Origin: JANELJ01 sp024511395
Lineage (GTDB): Bacteria > Pseudomonadota > Gammaproteobacteria > GRL18
Assembly (NCBI GenBank): GCA_963681975.1
Contig: OY820613.1
Coordinates: forward strand, 3,596,001-3,660,000
Reading direction: 5' to 3'
Length of the DNA: 64,000 nt
In this document: piece by piece, positions 1-8,022 of the stretch
Layout: every line of letters starts with the position of its first letter
How positions within the stretch are numbered: position 1 is the stretch's first letter
The notes under the pieces: model-generated
Seen by the model: only the letters and a program-made list of their open reading frames with translations
Databases searched by the model: none
Told to the model about the DNA's origin: nothing
Translations under genes and position numbers: made by a program

Positions 1-681
1 AACTGCCCAACTATTCTGTTGATATTCAGTCATTGTTTGAAGTGGCACTGGAACAGGCTCAGAAACTGATTGAGCAGGGGCAGCACAGTAAGAACAAGCT
101 TTACAGTTTACATGCACCGGAAGTCGAGTGTATCAGTAAAGGCAAAGCTCATAAGCCTTATGAATTTGGAGTTAAAGCCAGTATCGCGGTAACTAACAAG
201 GAAGGCTTTGTTATTGGCGCTCAAAGTTGTCCGGGCAATCCTTATGATGGACATACCTTGCTGCCACAACTGGAACAAATAAAACAGTTTACAGCCGTAC
301 AGCCGGAACAGTGCTTTGTTGACCGGGGTTATCGTGGACATGAAGTAAAAGACACTAAAGTTTTTATCTCAGGTCAGAAGCGAGGCGTTACCCGAAGTAT
401 TAAAAAGGCATTAAAACGGTGCAGTGCGATTGAGCCTGAAATCGGTCATATGAAAAACGATGGTCGTTTAGACCGCTGCTACCTCAAAGGTGCAGTCGGT
501 GATGCCATTAATGTGGTTATGGTAGCCGCTGGACATAACTTAAGAAAGATCCTCAATAAGCTCCGGCTTTTGTGGCTCAAAATTATTTCCGGTTTGATGG
601 GGTCTTTTATCAAACCAGAACAATCAGCTGCTTTAAACCTGGCTTGATGTCAGGCTTAAAACGGTATTATTCAGGTTGAAC
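1..681 (+). mobile_element. IS5-family element, copy 1 (right part only)
   Basis: The right-hand part of the 1498-bp IS5-family element that recurs through the window; the left part lies before base 1. It ends with the same terminal motif as every other copy (CAGGTTGAAC, ending at 681), followed by TATTGT. The DNA beyond is an IS3-family orfB in frame with its normal codons, so this copy is inserted in that older element. The matching left target copy cannot be seen. Confidence 0.9.
3..647 (+). CDS. IS5-family DDE transposase, C-terminal part
   Basis: The open frame runs in from the window start and corresponds to residues from about 233 to 447 of the full transposase seen at 6639-7982. It carries the second catalytic aspartate (FVDRGY) and the glutamate in IEPEIGHMK. 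One difference from the other copies is RCSAIEP instead of RRSAIEP, next to the catalytic glutamate. Whether the whole gene is intact cannot be judged from this window. Confidence 0.85.
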   Translation: MPNYSVDIQSLFEVALEQAQKLIEQGQHSKNKLYSLHAPEVECISKGKAHKPYEFGVKASIAVTNKEGFVIGAQSCPGNPYDGHTLLPQLEQIKQFTAVQPEQCFVDRGYRGHEVKDTKVFISGQKRGVTRSIKKALKRCSAIEPEIGHMKNDGRLDRCYLKGAVGDAINVVMVAAGHNLRKILNKLRLLWLKIISGLMGSFIKPEQSAALNLA

Positions 682-1122
682 TATTGTAATGGACTTATAC
701 TCACGTCGTATTGCTGGCTGGTCTATCAGCAAACGCATGACGACAGACTTGATATGTAAAGCAATGGTAATGGCCTATAACATAAGACAGCCGCCTTTTG
801 GGCTTGTTTTTCATAGTGATCGAGGTTCACAGTACACCAGTAAGCGATATAGAAAGTTACTGAGTCATTATGGAATACGGGCCAGCATGGGGGATGTAGG
901 CGCTTGTTGGGATAATGCTGTGGTTGAACATTTTTTTGGTAGTCTTAAGCATGATTGGATATTCAAAATTGCTCAGCCAACTTGTGAGCATATGAAGAAA
1001 GATGTTGCAGCTTACATGAGGTATTACAACCTGGAAAGGCTACATTCAGCAAATGGTGATCAGTCACCAATTAACTATGAGAATTCTCTAAAAAAAGTAT
1101 CCGGTTGGACTTGACCAGTACA
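682..1122 (+). pseudogene. IS3-family transposase orfB, C-terminal remnant
   Basis: The frame 689-1114 (141 codons) is the C-terminal half of an IS3-type rve integrase: DLYSRRIAGW, HSDRGSQYTS (second catalytic Asp), then DNAVVEHFFGSLKHD with the catalytic Glu, and the YYNLERLHS tail. The N-terminal half has been cut off by the IS5 copy ending at 681; the codons just upstream (I-V before M) still belong to orfB, so the ATG at 689 is internal. A plausible IS3 right terminus, reading TGTACTGGTCAAG inward on the other strand, ends near 1122. It is not expected to be active. Confidence 0.85.
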
Positions 1123-1439
1123 ACTCAATATGACTTTTAGTTTTTTTGATAATGTGGTACTTTTCATTTGAAGCCTTTTTGTTGATAAATAATTGCCTGA
1201 ATAACAACTATTTGATCATCAAATTGGCTTCATTTCAACTCCTAAAGATCATACCTATGAATGAATTTTAATAATTGGATATTGCTTCTGATTTTTTTTC
1301 GGCGTATAAATAAAAGTGCCTGAAGTAATGTGTGCTTTGTGGGCGATTGATCGGGAAGTCATTATGAGCATCAACAATCTGATAGCATTCCGGTCTTTAA
1401 TTTTTGTATGTATGGAAGTAAAAAGGTAGGGATGTAACA
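1123..1439. other. Non-coding leader region before the cold-shock gene
   Basis: About 317 bases without a credible gene; the only open frame here is an antisense shadow. The stretch is AT-rich and ends in a purine-rich segment (AAAAGGTAGGG) that could serve as ribosome-binding site for the cold-shock gene at 1440. Long 5' leaders are known for cspA-type mRNAs, but no cold box could be identified with confidence. Confidence 0.4.
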
Positions 1440-1661
1440 ATGGAAAAACGCGAAACTGGAACAGTTAAATGGTTTAACAATGCCAAGGGCTTTGGTTTTA
1501 TTGTGCAGGAAGATCAGGAAGATGTGTTTGTGCATTTTCGTTCAATTCGGGGTGACGGTTATCGAACCTTCAAGGAGGGAGCCAATGTTGAATTTAACCT
1601 GATCTCAGGTCAGAAAGGACTGCATGCCGAAGACGTTGTTTCTCTTAGCGAAGCTCATTAA
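1440..1661 (+). CDS. Cold-shock domain protein (CspA family)
   Basis: A 73-residue single-domain OB-fold protein that binds single-stranded RNA or DNA and acts as an RNA chaperone in the cytoplasm. RNP1 is KGFGFI at residues 16-21 and RNP2 is VFVHF at 29-33; the GTVKWFN start at 7-13 is standard for the family. Length fits the usual 65-75 residues. The sequence (FRSIRGDGYRTFKEGANVEF) is closer to general Csp homologues than to E. coli CspA itself, so no specific symbol is given. It is monocistronic: a 22-base hairpin follows at 1693-1712 and the next gene has its own upstream region. Confidence 0.95.
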   Translation: MEKRETGTVKWFNNAKGFGFIVQEDQEDVFVHFRSIRGDGYRTFKEGANVEFNLISGQKGLHAEDVVSLSEAH

Positions 1662-1692
1662 GAGCGAATTTAATTGCCTAAAAATCAATCAA

Positions 1693-1712
1693 CCGGTTCC
1701 AGTCGGAACCGG
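1693..1712 (+). terminator. Hairpin after the cold-shock gene
   Basis: A perfect 8-bp stem CCGGTTCC/GGAACCGG with loop AGTC, 32 bases after the stop codon. It is followed by CTTGCTTTCTCC rather than a clean T-run, so termination may be weak. Confidence 0.6.
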
Positions 1713-1823
1713 CTTGCTTTCTCCTTCCTTCAAATAGCCGCAAGACAAAATCTTTCCTTAGCCTGATACATTCTATCTGTGGTATGATCATCGGTTATAA
1801 TTTTCTGGGACAATAGACCAATA

Positions 1824-3020
1824 ATGACTGATTCACTGGCCGATTTATATCTTAATAAAGGACAGGAGCGCCGCTTGGTTCAGGGGCATCTGTGGATCTA
1901 CAGTAACGAAGTAGATACCCGTAAAACCCCTTTAAAAAATTTTACGGCAGGGGAGCAGGTTGTCGTGCATTCTGCACAGGGAAAAGCCTTGGGTATTGCC
2001 TATATTAATCCCCATTCTCTTATCTGCGCTCGTCTGGTCAGCCGTAAAACAGATATTTTTCTGGATCGTTCGCTGCTGGTGCATCGCATTAAAATTGCCC
2101 TGTCCTTAAGAGAACGTCTGTTTGACAAGCCTTATTACCGCCTGATTTTCGGTGAGAGTGACTTACTGCCTGGCCTGGTTGTGGATTGTTTTAACAATGT
2201 TGTAGTGGTTCAGATCACCACGGCCGGGATGGAACAGCAGCGTCAGGCAATTATTGAAGCTCTGGAAAAGGTGATAAAACCAGAAGTCATTTTACTAAGA
2301 AATGATGTAAAAATGCGCGAACTGGAAGGCCTGGAATTATATAATGAGGTGGCTCTGGGCAATTTGCCCCAAACCATTGAAATAGAAGAAAACCAGACCC
2401 GTTTTCAGCTGGATCCGCTCAAAGGTCAGAAAACCGGGTGGTTTTATGACCACCGTATGAACCGGGCCAGGGTACAGACTTATGCCAGTGGTAAACGGGT
2501 GCTGGATCTGTTTTCCTATGCCGGTGCCTGGGGGCTGGCGGCCGCAACAGCCGGTGCCAGTGAGGTATTTTGTGTAGATTCCTCGGAACAGGCTCTGGAC
2601 TGGCTGGATCAAAGTGCCGAACTGAATGGCTTTAATCATATTACCAGTATCCAGGGTAATGTGTTTGAAGTGTTGAAGCATCTGCGCAATGAAAAAGAAA
2701 AATTTGATATTGTTATTGTTGATCCGCCGGCCTTTATTAAGCGCAAAAAAGATTTTAAGGAAGGCATGAATGCCTATCGCCGGGTGAACCAGATGGCCAT
2801 GCAGTTATGCAATCGGGACAGCCTGCTGGTATCGGCCTCCTGTTCCCATCATATGCCGGAGCAGACACTCCTGCAGCAGATCCAAGGGGCTGCACGGCAT
2901 CTGGATCGTTTTGCCCAGATGCTGGAACGGGGTTACCAGGGACCGGATCATCAGGTGCATCCTGCTATTCCTGAAACCGCCTATATTAAATCCTTTATTA
3001 GCCGAGTGCTGCCTGTCTGA
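1824..3020 (+). CDS. rlmI: 23S rRNA (cytosine-C5) methyltransferase, RlmI family
   Basis: 398 residues, the normal length for the RlmI/YccW family, which methylates a cytosine of 23S rRNA using S-adenosylmethionine. The N-terminal about 80 residues form a PUA-like RNA-binding domain (KGQERRLVQGHLWIYSNEV). SAM-binding motif I is VLDLFSYAGAWG at about residues 226-237, and the VDPPAF motif lies at about 299-304. The catalytic region SASCSHHM matches the family Cys motif. The stop codon overlaps the lgt start by one base, suggesting co-transcription and translational coupling. The exact target nucleotide (C1962 in E. coli) is inferred from the family. Confidence 0.9.
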   Translation: MTDSLADLYLNKGQERRLVQGHLWIYSNEVDTRKTPLKNFTAGEQVVVHSAQGKALGIAYINPHSLICARLVSRKTDIFLDRSLLVHRIKIALSLRERLFDKPYYRLIFGESDLLPGLVVDCFNNVVVVQITTAGMEQQRQAIIEALEKVIKPEVILLRNDVKMRELEGLELYNEVALGNLPQTIEIEENQTRFQLDPLKGQKTGWFYDHRMNRARVQTYASGKRVLDLFSYAGAWGLAAATAGASEVFCVDSSEQALDWLDQSAELNGFNHITSIQGNVFEVLKHLRNEKEKFDIVIVDPPAFIKRKKDFKEGMNAYRRVNQMAMQLCNRDSLLVSASCSHHMPEQTLLQQIQGAARHLDRFAQMLERGYQGPDHQVHPAIPETAYIKSFISRVLPV

Positions 3021-3814
3021 TGTTAAGCTATCCGAAAATTGATCCCGTGGCATTATCCATTGGTCCGTTGGACATTCACTGGTACGGCATTACTTACCTG
3101 GTAGCCTTTGCCGGGTTCTGGTTCTTTGCCCGTCTGAAATCAAAACAGCATCATGTTAACTGGACTTATGAGCAGATAGATGATCTGCTGTTTTATGGTG
3201 CTCTGGGTGTGGTATTAGGCGGACGCATAGGCTATACCCTGTTTTATAATTTTGACTACTTTATGCATGATCCTCTGGTCCTGTTTCAGATCCAGAGGGG
3301 AGGCATGTCCTTTCATGGGGGGCTGCTGGGTGTGCTGTTGGCCATGTGGCTTTTTGCCCGTAAAAATCAGAAGGCGTTTTTTGAGGTTACCGATTTTATT
3401 GCCGTTATGGTGCCGTTCGGGCTGGCGGCCGGGAGGATTGGTAATTTTATCAACGCCGAACTCTGGGGGCGGCCAACGGATCTGCCATGGGCGATGATTT
3501 TCCCAACCGATCCCCTTGGGCTGCCGCGTCATCCTTCCATGTTGTATGAGTTCCTGCTTGAAGGTGTACTGCTGTTTCTTATTCTATGGTTTTATTCCAG
3601 CCGGTCGCGTCCCAGGAAGGCCGTTTCCGGCCTGTTCCTGATTGGCTATAGTGTCTTTCGGACGCTGGTTGAATTCGTTCGTCAGCCCGATGCTCAAATG
3701 GGAAAAGGCGGTTTTATTGCCGGTGACTGGCTGACCATGGGGATGATACTATCACTGCCCATGTTGTTATTTGGTGTTTATTTAATGTGGTCAGCGTATA
3801 AAAATAAAGTTTAA
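3020..3814 (+). CDS. lgt: Prolipoprotein diacylglyceryl transferase
   Basis: 264 residues with about seven hydrophobic segments. Lgt transfers diacylglycerol from phosphatidylglycerol to the lipobox cysteine of prolipoproteins in the inner membrane. Family landmarks are the start DPVALSIGPLDIHWYG, the HGG motif in GGMSFHGGLLG, and the Lgt signature GRIGNFINAELWGR. The gene overlaps the rlmI stop by one base. A probable substrate in this window is the ChaN-like lipoprotein at 52024-53037. Essential in most Gram-negative bacteria and apparently intact here. Confidence 0.96.
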   Translation: MLSYPKIDPVALSIGPLDIHWYGITYLVAFAGFWFFARLKSKQHHVNWTYEQIDDLLFYGALGVVLGGRIGYTLFYNFDYFMHDPLVLFQIQRGGMSFHGGLLGVLLAMWLFARKNQKAFFEVTDFIAVMVPFGLAAGRIGNFINAELWGRPTDLPWAMIFPTDPLGLPRHPSMLYEFLLEGVLLFLILWFYSSRSRPRKAVSGLFLIGYSVFRTLVEFVRQPDAQMGKGGFIAGDWLTMGMILSLPMLLFGVYLMWSAYKNKV

Positions 3815-3843
3815 GCTTAGCTATACCAGATGGCGTTTAGTTT

Positions 3844-3876
3844 CTTCTCCCTTTGGGAGAAGGTCAGGATTAGGGG
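3844..3876. repeat. Small palindromic intergenic repeat
   Basis: The stem CTTCTCCC/GGGAGAAG with loop TTT (3844-3862) is followed by GGTCAGGATTAGGGG. The pattern resembles a widespread family of short intergenic palindromes in proteobacteria. It sits between lgt and dsrE2 and its G-rich tail merges with the ribosome-binding site of the next gene. Confidence 0.55.
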
Positions 3877-3886
3877 GGAAATACAA

Positions 3887-4351
3887 ATGAGTAAAAGAAT
3901 TGCAATTATTGCCAGCAAGGGCACACTGGACTGGGGATACCCGCCGTTTATTCTGGCCAGCACAGCAGCGGCCCTAGGTTATAAGGTAGAAATATTTTTT
4001 ACCTTTTATGGGCTGCAGTTACTGGAAAAAAATCTTAATCTGCAGGTTTCTTCCCTGGGTAATCCCGGTATGCCCATCCCTTTTCCCGCTCCGGTGATCC
4101 TGCAGGCCATGCCTGGTGTGCAGAATTTTATTACCAGTATGATGGAGCGTAAACTGGCGGATAAGGGGGTAGCGCCTCTGCAGGAACTCCGTCAGGTATG
4201 TCTGGACTCGGGAGTAAAGTTTACCGCCTGTCAGATGACAGTGGACTTATTTGAAGTGGATATTAATTCGTTTATCGATGAAGTAGGCTATGCCGGAACA
4301 GCAGCCTATTTTGAGTTTGCCGGGGAGGCAGATATTACGCTTTATATATAA
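3887..4351 (+). CDS. DsrE2-type sulfur carrier protein
   Basis: 154 residues from the ATG at 3887, chosen because GGGGGG GAA lies just upstream and the N-terminus then reads MSKRIAIIASKGTLDWGYPP, matching the family; an upstream ATG at 3830 runs through a repeat and is unlikely. The protein belongs to the DsrE/DsrF-like superfamily, DsrE2 branch, known from sulfur oxidisers where such proteins carry or transfer sulfane sulfur, often beside rhodanese and TusA. Candidate sulfur-binding cysteines are Cys105 and Cys115 (FTACQMTVDLF). A hydrophobic N-terminal stretch (PPFILASTAAALG) is typical. A paralogue faces it at 4409-4936. Partners such as tusA are not in this window, so the exact role is inferred. 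Confidence 0.82.
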   Translation: MSKRIAIIASKGTLDWGYPPFILASTAAALGYKVEIFFTFYGLQLLEKNLNLQVSSLGNPGMPIPFPAPVILQAMPGVQNFITSMMERKLADKGVAPLQELRQVCLDSGVKFTACQMTVDLFEVDINSFIDEVGYAGTAAYFEFAGEADITLYI

Positions 4352-4360
4352 ATTTAGAGT

Positions 4361-4395
4361 AAAAAAACAGCACCTCGTCGGTCAGGATGAGGTGC
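4361..4395. terminator. Bidirectional terminator between two DsrE2 genes
   Basis: Stem GCACCTC/GAGGTGC (4370-4376 with 4389-4395) with a 12-base loop, preceded on the plus strand by seven A's. Read on the minus strand it is a stem followed by a T-run, a standard intrinsic terminator for the 4409-4936 gene. Confidence 0.75.
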
Positions 4396-4408
4396 CGGGT
4401 CAATGCAA

Positions 4409-4936
4409 TTACATATACAGAGACTGAGTAGTTTCAGAATCATTAGATTCTTCAAAGTACGTCGCCGCACCTACAAAATCAATGCCGTCAATAAAGTCGG
4501 AATGCTCAAAACCAAACAGATCAACCGTCATCTGGCAGGCAAGGAATTTAACTTCCGCTTCCATACATAACTCTCTCAGTTCAGCTAAAGGTGCTACACC
4601 ATTATTGGCGATGGTCTTCTTCATCATGGATGTGGCAAAGGTTTCAATATAGGGGATCTGCCAGACAATATTAGGAATTAATGGTGCCCAGTCAATAGAA
4701 CGGAACCACTCAGGACCCATTGGCATTTTCATAGGCATGTCAGGATTACCAATAGGAGTTACTTTCAGGGCTTCGGTGTCTTTCAACAATAATCTTAAGC
4801 CGTAGAAAGTAAAGAAGATAGAAACTTCTTTACCCAGTGCCGCCGCTGTGCTGGCCAGAATAAACGGAGGGTAACCCCAGTCAAGTGTGCCTTTAGTGGC
4901 GATAATGGTTAATTTGGTATTAGAATTTGCTGCCAT
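4409..4936 (-). CDS. DsrE2-type sulfur carrier protein, paralogue
   Basis: 175 residues, clearly homologous to the convergent gene at 3887-4351: both share KGTLDWGYPPFILASTAAALG and FFTFYGL, and the ACQMTVDLF motif. Conserved cysteines are Cys124 and Cys134. It has a 20-residue insertion around residues 68-95 (MPMGPEWFRSIDWAPLIPN) that the paralogue lacks and an acidic C-terminus. DsrE2 proteins are implicated in handling protein-bound sulfane sulfur. The two genes are convergent and share a terminator, so they are separately transcribed; their divergence suggests distinct partners. Confidence 0.82.
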   Translation of the reverse strand: MAANSNTKLTIIATKGTLDWGYPPFILASTAAALGKEVSIFFTFYGLRLLLKDTEALKVTPIGNPDMPMKMPMGPEWFRSIDWAPLIPNIVWQIPYIETFATSMMKKTIANNGVAPLAELRELCMEAEVKFLACQMTVDLFGFEHSDFIDGIDFVGAATYFEESNDSETTQSLYM

Positions 4937-5193
4937 CTCTAAATCTCCAGTGACGTGATTTTTTAGTCAAATGTTATCAAAACTGTATTAAACAGTTATC
5001 AAATTAAATAATAATTTTATGAACTTATAATTCCTGAACCTTATATTTTATCATTGATTTTTGCCGGTAGCAAAAAATTGTAGCAAAAAAAGATAAGCAC
5101 TGAAATCTGTAAATTTTGAGTTTATTTGCCTACACTATATATATTAAAAAAATGTAATAACAAACAATTACTTCTCTCCGGGTCAGATTATTA
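4937..5193. other. AT-rich intergenic region
   Basis: 257 bases with no credible gene. It should contain the promoter of the minus-strand DsrE2 gene (the last bases before its ATG, on that strand, read TCACTGGAGATTTAGAG, with GGAG as ribosome-binding site). The remainder is very AT-rich and shows nothing else recognisable. Confidence 0.5.
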
Positions 5194-5474
5194 ATGGATT
5201 CAGAATCAAATCTTCAACAGTATCGCGGTAAAGTTCTGTTTGTTGATGATGCCAAAGTTAATTTAATGCTGGGCAGGAAGTCGGCGGTCTGGCCGCCGCC
5301 ACTATGATTCGTGAAAAACAGATCTCCTATGCCCCCATCTTTGCCCTGACCGGTACTGAATCTGAAAAGATCCGTATGTTATGCCGTGCCGCACACATGA
5401 ACAGTTTTGTTACCAAACCGTTAAAAAAAGAAAAATTGAACAAATTTTACGCAAAGTTTTTTAATACATTCTGA
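5194..5474 (+). pseudogene. Response-regulator receiver domain, internally deleted
   Basis: The ATG at 5194 opens MDSESNLQQYRGKVLFVDDAKVNLMLG, a CheY-like N-terminus with the acidic pair. The frame then shifts and, two bases on, resumes as QEVGGLAAATMIREKQ, YAPIFALTGTES and FVTKPLKKEKL, which are the beta4-beta5 part with the conserved Thr and Lys. The middle of the domain, including the phospho-accepting aspartate, is missing, so it is a relic. Deletion of roughly 35-40 codons with a frameshift is inferred from the normal domain length. Stop TGA at 5472-5474. Confidence 0.8.
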
Positions 5475-5546
5475 TCAATATCAATTCAATTCCAGCCTGA
5501 TTATCATTTAATAGCCTGCCATATCTCATAGTCAGGAAATTAACCA

Positions 5547-6443
5547 ATGACCATTACCAGCCCCTTTCTGCTTGAAAATGAATATTTACAATGGCGCGAG
5601 AAAAAAATGCATCACTATCCCACTACATTGGGTGAACTGGTGGTAGAAATTAAGGATCCGCGAAAACTGAGTGAAACTGAGCATCAGAAGCTGTTTGAGG
5701 TCTGCCGGAAGACCAATATGGTGATTTATGCCGGGCAGACCGGAGATGATCCGGATCAGGAAATTCCCCTGGCCCTAGGGCGGGCCTTTAAGGTCAACCG
5801 TCTGGATCATAACTGGCTGGCCGATGAGTCAGGCCTGACTTCTTTAACTGTGGTGGATGATGGCGCACGTCAAAACTATATCCCGTACAGCAACCGGGCC
5901 ATTAACTGGCATACGGATGGCTATTATAATACCGCCGATAAACAGATCTATGCCCTGAACCTGCATTGCGTTGTACCTGCGCCCACAGGGGGTGAAAACC
6001 GCCTGATGGATCATGAATTGGCTTATATAGAATTGCGCGACAGCAATCCGGATTATATCAAAGCCCTGATGGCTGAGGATGTAATGACCATACCGGCACG
6101 GATGGATAAAGACGGCAATATTGCCCGTAAGGCAGAAACCGGTCCGGTATTTTCAGTGCGGCCTGACACCGGCGATTTGCATATGCGCTATACCATCCGT
6201 ACCCGTAATGTGGTGTGGAAAGATGATCACCTGACACAGGAAGCTGTAAACTACCTTGAGCAATTGCTGGAAAGCGATTCACCCTATATTTACCAGGGCA
6301 AGCTGGAATCGGGCATGGGCCTGATCAGCAATAATGTCCTGCATGACCGCAGTACCTTTAAAGATAATGACCAGCAAAAACGCCTGCTTTACCGGGCTAG
6401 GTATTATGATCGTCTGGCCGGAACTTCTATTGGTGAAATATAA
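5547..6443 (+). CDS. TauD/TfdA-family Fe(II)/2-oxoglutarate dioxygenase
   Basis: 298 residues of the TauD/TfdA family, whose members hydroxylate small substrates (taurine, sulfonates, 2,4-D and many others) using Fe(II), oxygen and 2-oxoglutarate. The iron ligands appear as His122-x-Asp124 (INWHTDGYYN) and distal His266 (SNNVLHDRS), with a basic KRLLYRARY segment near 278-286 likely to bind 2-oxoglutarate. The substrate cannot be read from the sequence; the sulfur context makes an organosulfur substrate possible but unproven. The gene is monocistronic between a response-regulator relic and the IS5 array. An imperfect hairpin follows the stop. Confidence 0.85.
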   Translation: MTITSPFLLENEYLQWREKKMHHYPTTLGELVVEIKDPRKLSETEHQKLFEVCRKTNMVIYAGQTGDDPDQEIPLALGRAFKVNRLDHNWLADESGLTSLTVVDDGARQNYIPYSNRAINWHTDGYYNTADKQIYALNLHCVVPAPTGGENRLMDHELAYIELRDSNPDYIKALMAEDVMTIPARMDKDGNIARKAETGPVFSVRPDTGDLHMRYTIRTRNVVWKDDHLTQEAVNYLEQLLESDSPYIYQGKLESGMGLISNNVLHDRSTFKDNDQQKRLLYRARYYDRLAGTSIGEI

Positions 6444-6454
6444 TAATGATCCTA

Positions 6455-6505
6455 CAGGAACAAGGGCAGAAATCCCTGAACTCCTAGGTTCTTTAGCTTG
6501 TTCTG
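6455..6505 (+). terminator. Imperfect hairpin after the dioxygenase gene
   Basis: CAGGAACAAG (6455-6464) pairs with CTTGTTCTG (6497-6505) apart from one bulged base, and GGG/CCC pairs inside. There is no T-run, so this is only a possible terminator. Confidence 0.35.
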
Positions 6506-6518
6506 AGAGGGATATTTA

Positions 6519-8016
6519 GTCCGACCTGAATAAAACATAGCACATTGATTTATAAGGAAATATTGGCGAATTATGGGTGTTAAATTTGCAGGTTTTTGGT
6601 AAAATAACCCTTATTACCTTGCAAATTTCCAGACCAGAATGAAGCCAAAGAAACAGCCAAAAATACCTCAGGAAGACCTGTTCAGGATGCGCCTTGAAAA
6701 CATGCTGGACATAAACCATGAGTTGATTAAGTTATCAAAACACATAGACCGGGAAAGTCCTGATAAAGAATGGGGCGCTCTGTTTGTATCCACTAAAGGT
6801 GCTCCTGCCATACGCACTCGATTGATTGCAGGATTGCATTACCTGAAACACCTGCATGATTTATCAGATGAACAGGTAGTAAAAGGCTGGACGGAAAATC
6901 CGTACTGGCAGTATTTCTGTGGAGAAGAATACTTTCAGCATAAGATGCCCATACACCCTGTGACCATGACCAAATGGCGTAACCGGCTGGGTAAGTCAGG
7001 CAGTGAAAAATTACTGACTGAAACCATTAAAGCCGGACTAAAGAGTAAAACTATCAAGCCCGGCAGTTTAAAGAAAGTCACGGTAGATACTACCGTACAG
7101 GAAAAGAACATCGCTTTTCCAACCGATTCAAAGCTCCTGAACAAAGCCAGAGAAAACCTGATTAAACTGTCCAAAGAGCACGGTATTAAACTGCGCCAGA
7201 ACTATAATCGGGTTGGGCCGCAATATGTACTAATGGCCAGTCGTTATGCTCATGCAAAACAATTTAAACGCATGAAGAAAATGAACAATAAACTGAAATC
7301 CCGTTTAGGTCGTGTTAAACGGGATATTGAACGACAACTGCCCAATTATTCTGTCGATATTCAGTCTCTGTTTGAAGTAGCTCTAAAACAGGCTCAGAAA
7401 CTAATTGAGCAGGAGCAGCACAGTAAGAACAAGCTTTACAGTTTACATGCTCCTGAAGTCGAGTGTATCAGTAAAGGCAAAGCTCATAAGCCTTATGAAT
7501 TTGGAGTTAAAACCAGTATCGCGGTAACTAACAAGGAAGGCTTTGTTATTGGTGCTCAAAGTTGTCCGGGCAATCCTTATGATGGACACACTCTACTGCC
7601 ACAACTGGAACAGATAAAACAGTTTACAGCCGTACAGCCGGAACAGTGCTTTGTTGACCGGGGTTATCGTGGACATGAAGTAAAAGACACTAAAGTTTTT
7701 ATCTCAGGTCAGAAGCGAGGCGTTACCCGAAGTATTAAAAAGGCATTAAAACGGCGCAGTGCGATTGAGCCTGAAATCGGTCATATGAAAAACGATGGCC
7801 GTTTAGATCGCTGCTACCTCAAAGGTGCAGTCGGTGATGCCATTAATGTGGTTATGGTAGCCACTGGACATAACTTAAGAAAGATCCTCAATAAGCTCCG
7901 GCTTTTGTGGCTCAAAATTATTTCCGGTTTGATGGGGTCTTTTATCAAACCGGGGCAATCAGCTGCTTTAAACCTGACTTGAAGTCAGGCTTAAAACGGT
8001 ATTATTCAGGTTGAAC
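6519..8016 (+). mobile_element. IS5-family element, copy 2 (first of three in tandem)
   Basis: A complete 1498-bp element from GTCCGACC to GTTGAAC. The left flank is TATTTA (6513-6518), and the same six bases separate it from the next copy (8017-8022) and recur at the end of the array (11082-11087). Inverted ends are GTCCGACCTGAATAA and, on the other strand, GTTCAACCTGAATAA. Confidence 0.93.
6639..7982 (+). CDS. IS5-family DDE transposase (intact)
   Basis: 447 residues, a DDE transposase that cuts and joins the element's own ends. Catalytic residues are seen as Asp150 (TVDTTVQEK), Asp340 (FVDRGYRGH) and Glu377 (IEPEIGHMK), the last in the IS5 Y-R-E-K type signature context. The central region (about 200-260) is basic and likely binds DNA. 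Private differences from the sister copies include Thr127, Ile175 and VATGHN near the C-terminus. The start lies 10 bases after a conserved leader hairpin and has no strong Shine-Dalgarno, as expected for tightly limited transposase expression. Confidence 0.92.
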   Translation: MKPKKQPKIPQEDLFRMRLENMLDINHELIKLSKHIDRESPDKEWGALFVSTKGAPAIRTRLIAGLHYLKHLHDLSDEQVVKGWTENPYWQYFCGEEYFQHKMPIHPVTMTKWRNRLGKSGSEKLLTETIKAGLKSKTIKPGSLKKVTVDTTVQEKNIAFPTDSKLLNKARENLIKLSKEHGIKLRQNYNRVGPQYVLMASRYAHAKQFKRMKKMNNKLKSRLGRVKRDIERQLPNYSVDIQSLFEVALKQAQKLIEQEQHSKNKLYSLHAPEVECISKGKAHKPYEFGVKTSIAVTNKEGFVIGAQSCPGNPYDGHTLLPQLEQIKQFTAVQPEQCFVDRGYRGHEVKDTKVFISGQKRGVTRSIKKALKRRSAIEPEIGHMKNDGRLDRCYLKGAVGDAINVVMVATGHNLRKILNKLRLLWLKIISGLMGSFIKPGQSAALNLT

Positions 8017-8022
8017 TATTTA

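Noticed and set aside
3830..3886. Upstream ATG extending the first DsrE2 gene by 19 codons
   Set aside because: The extension translates a palindromic repeat and the ribosome-binding site; the homologous paralogue supports the start at 3887.
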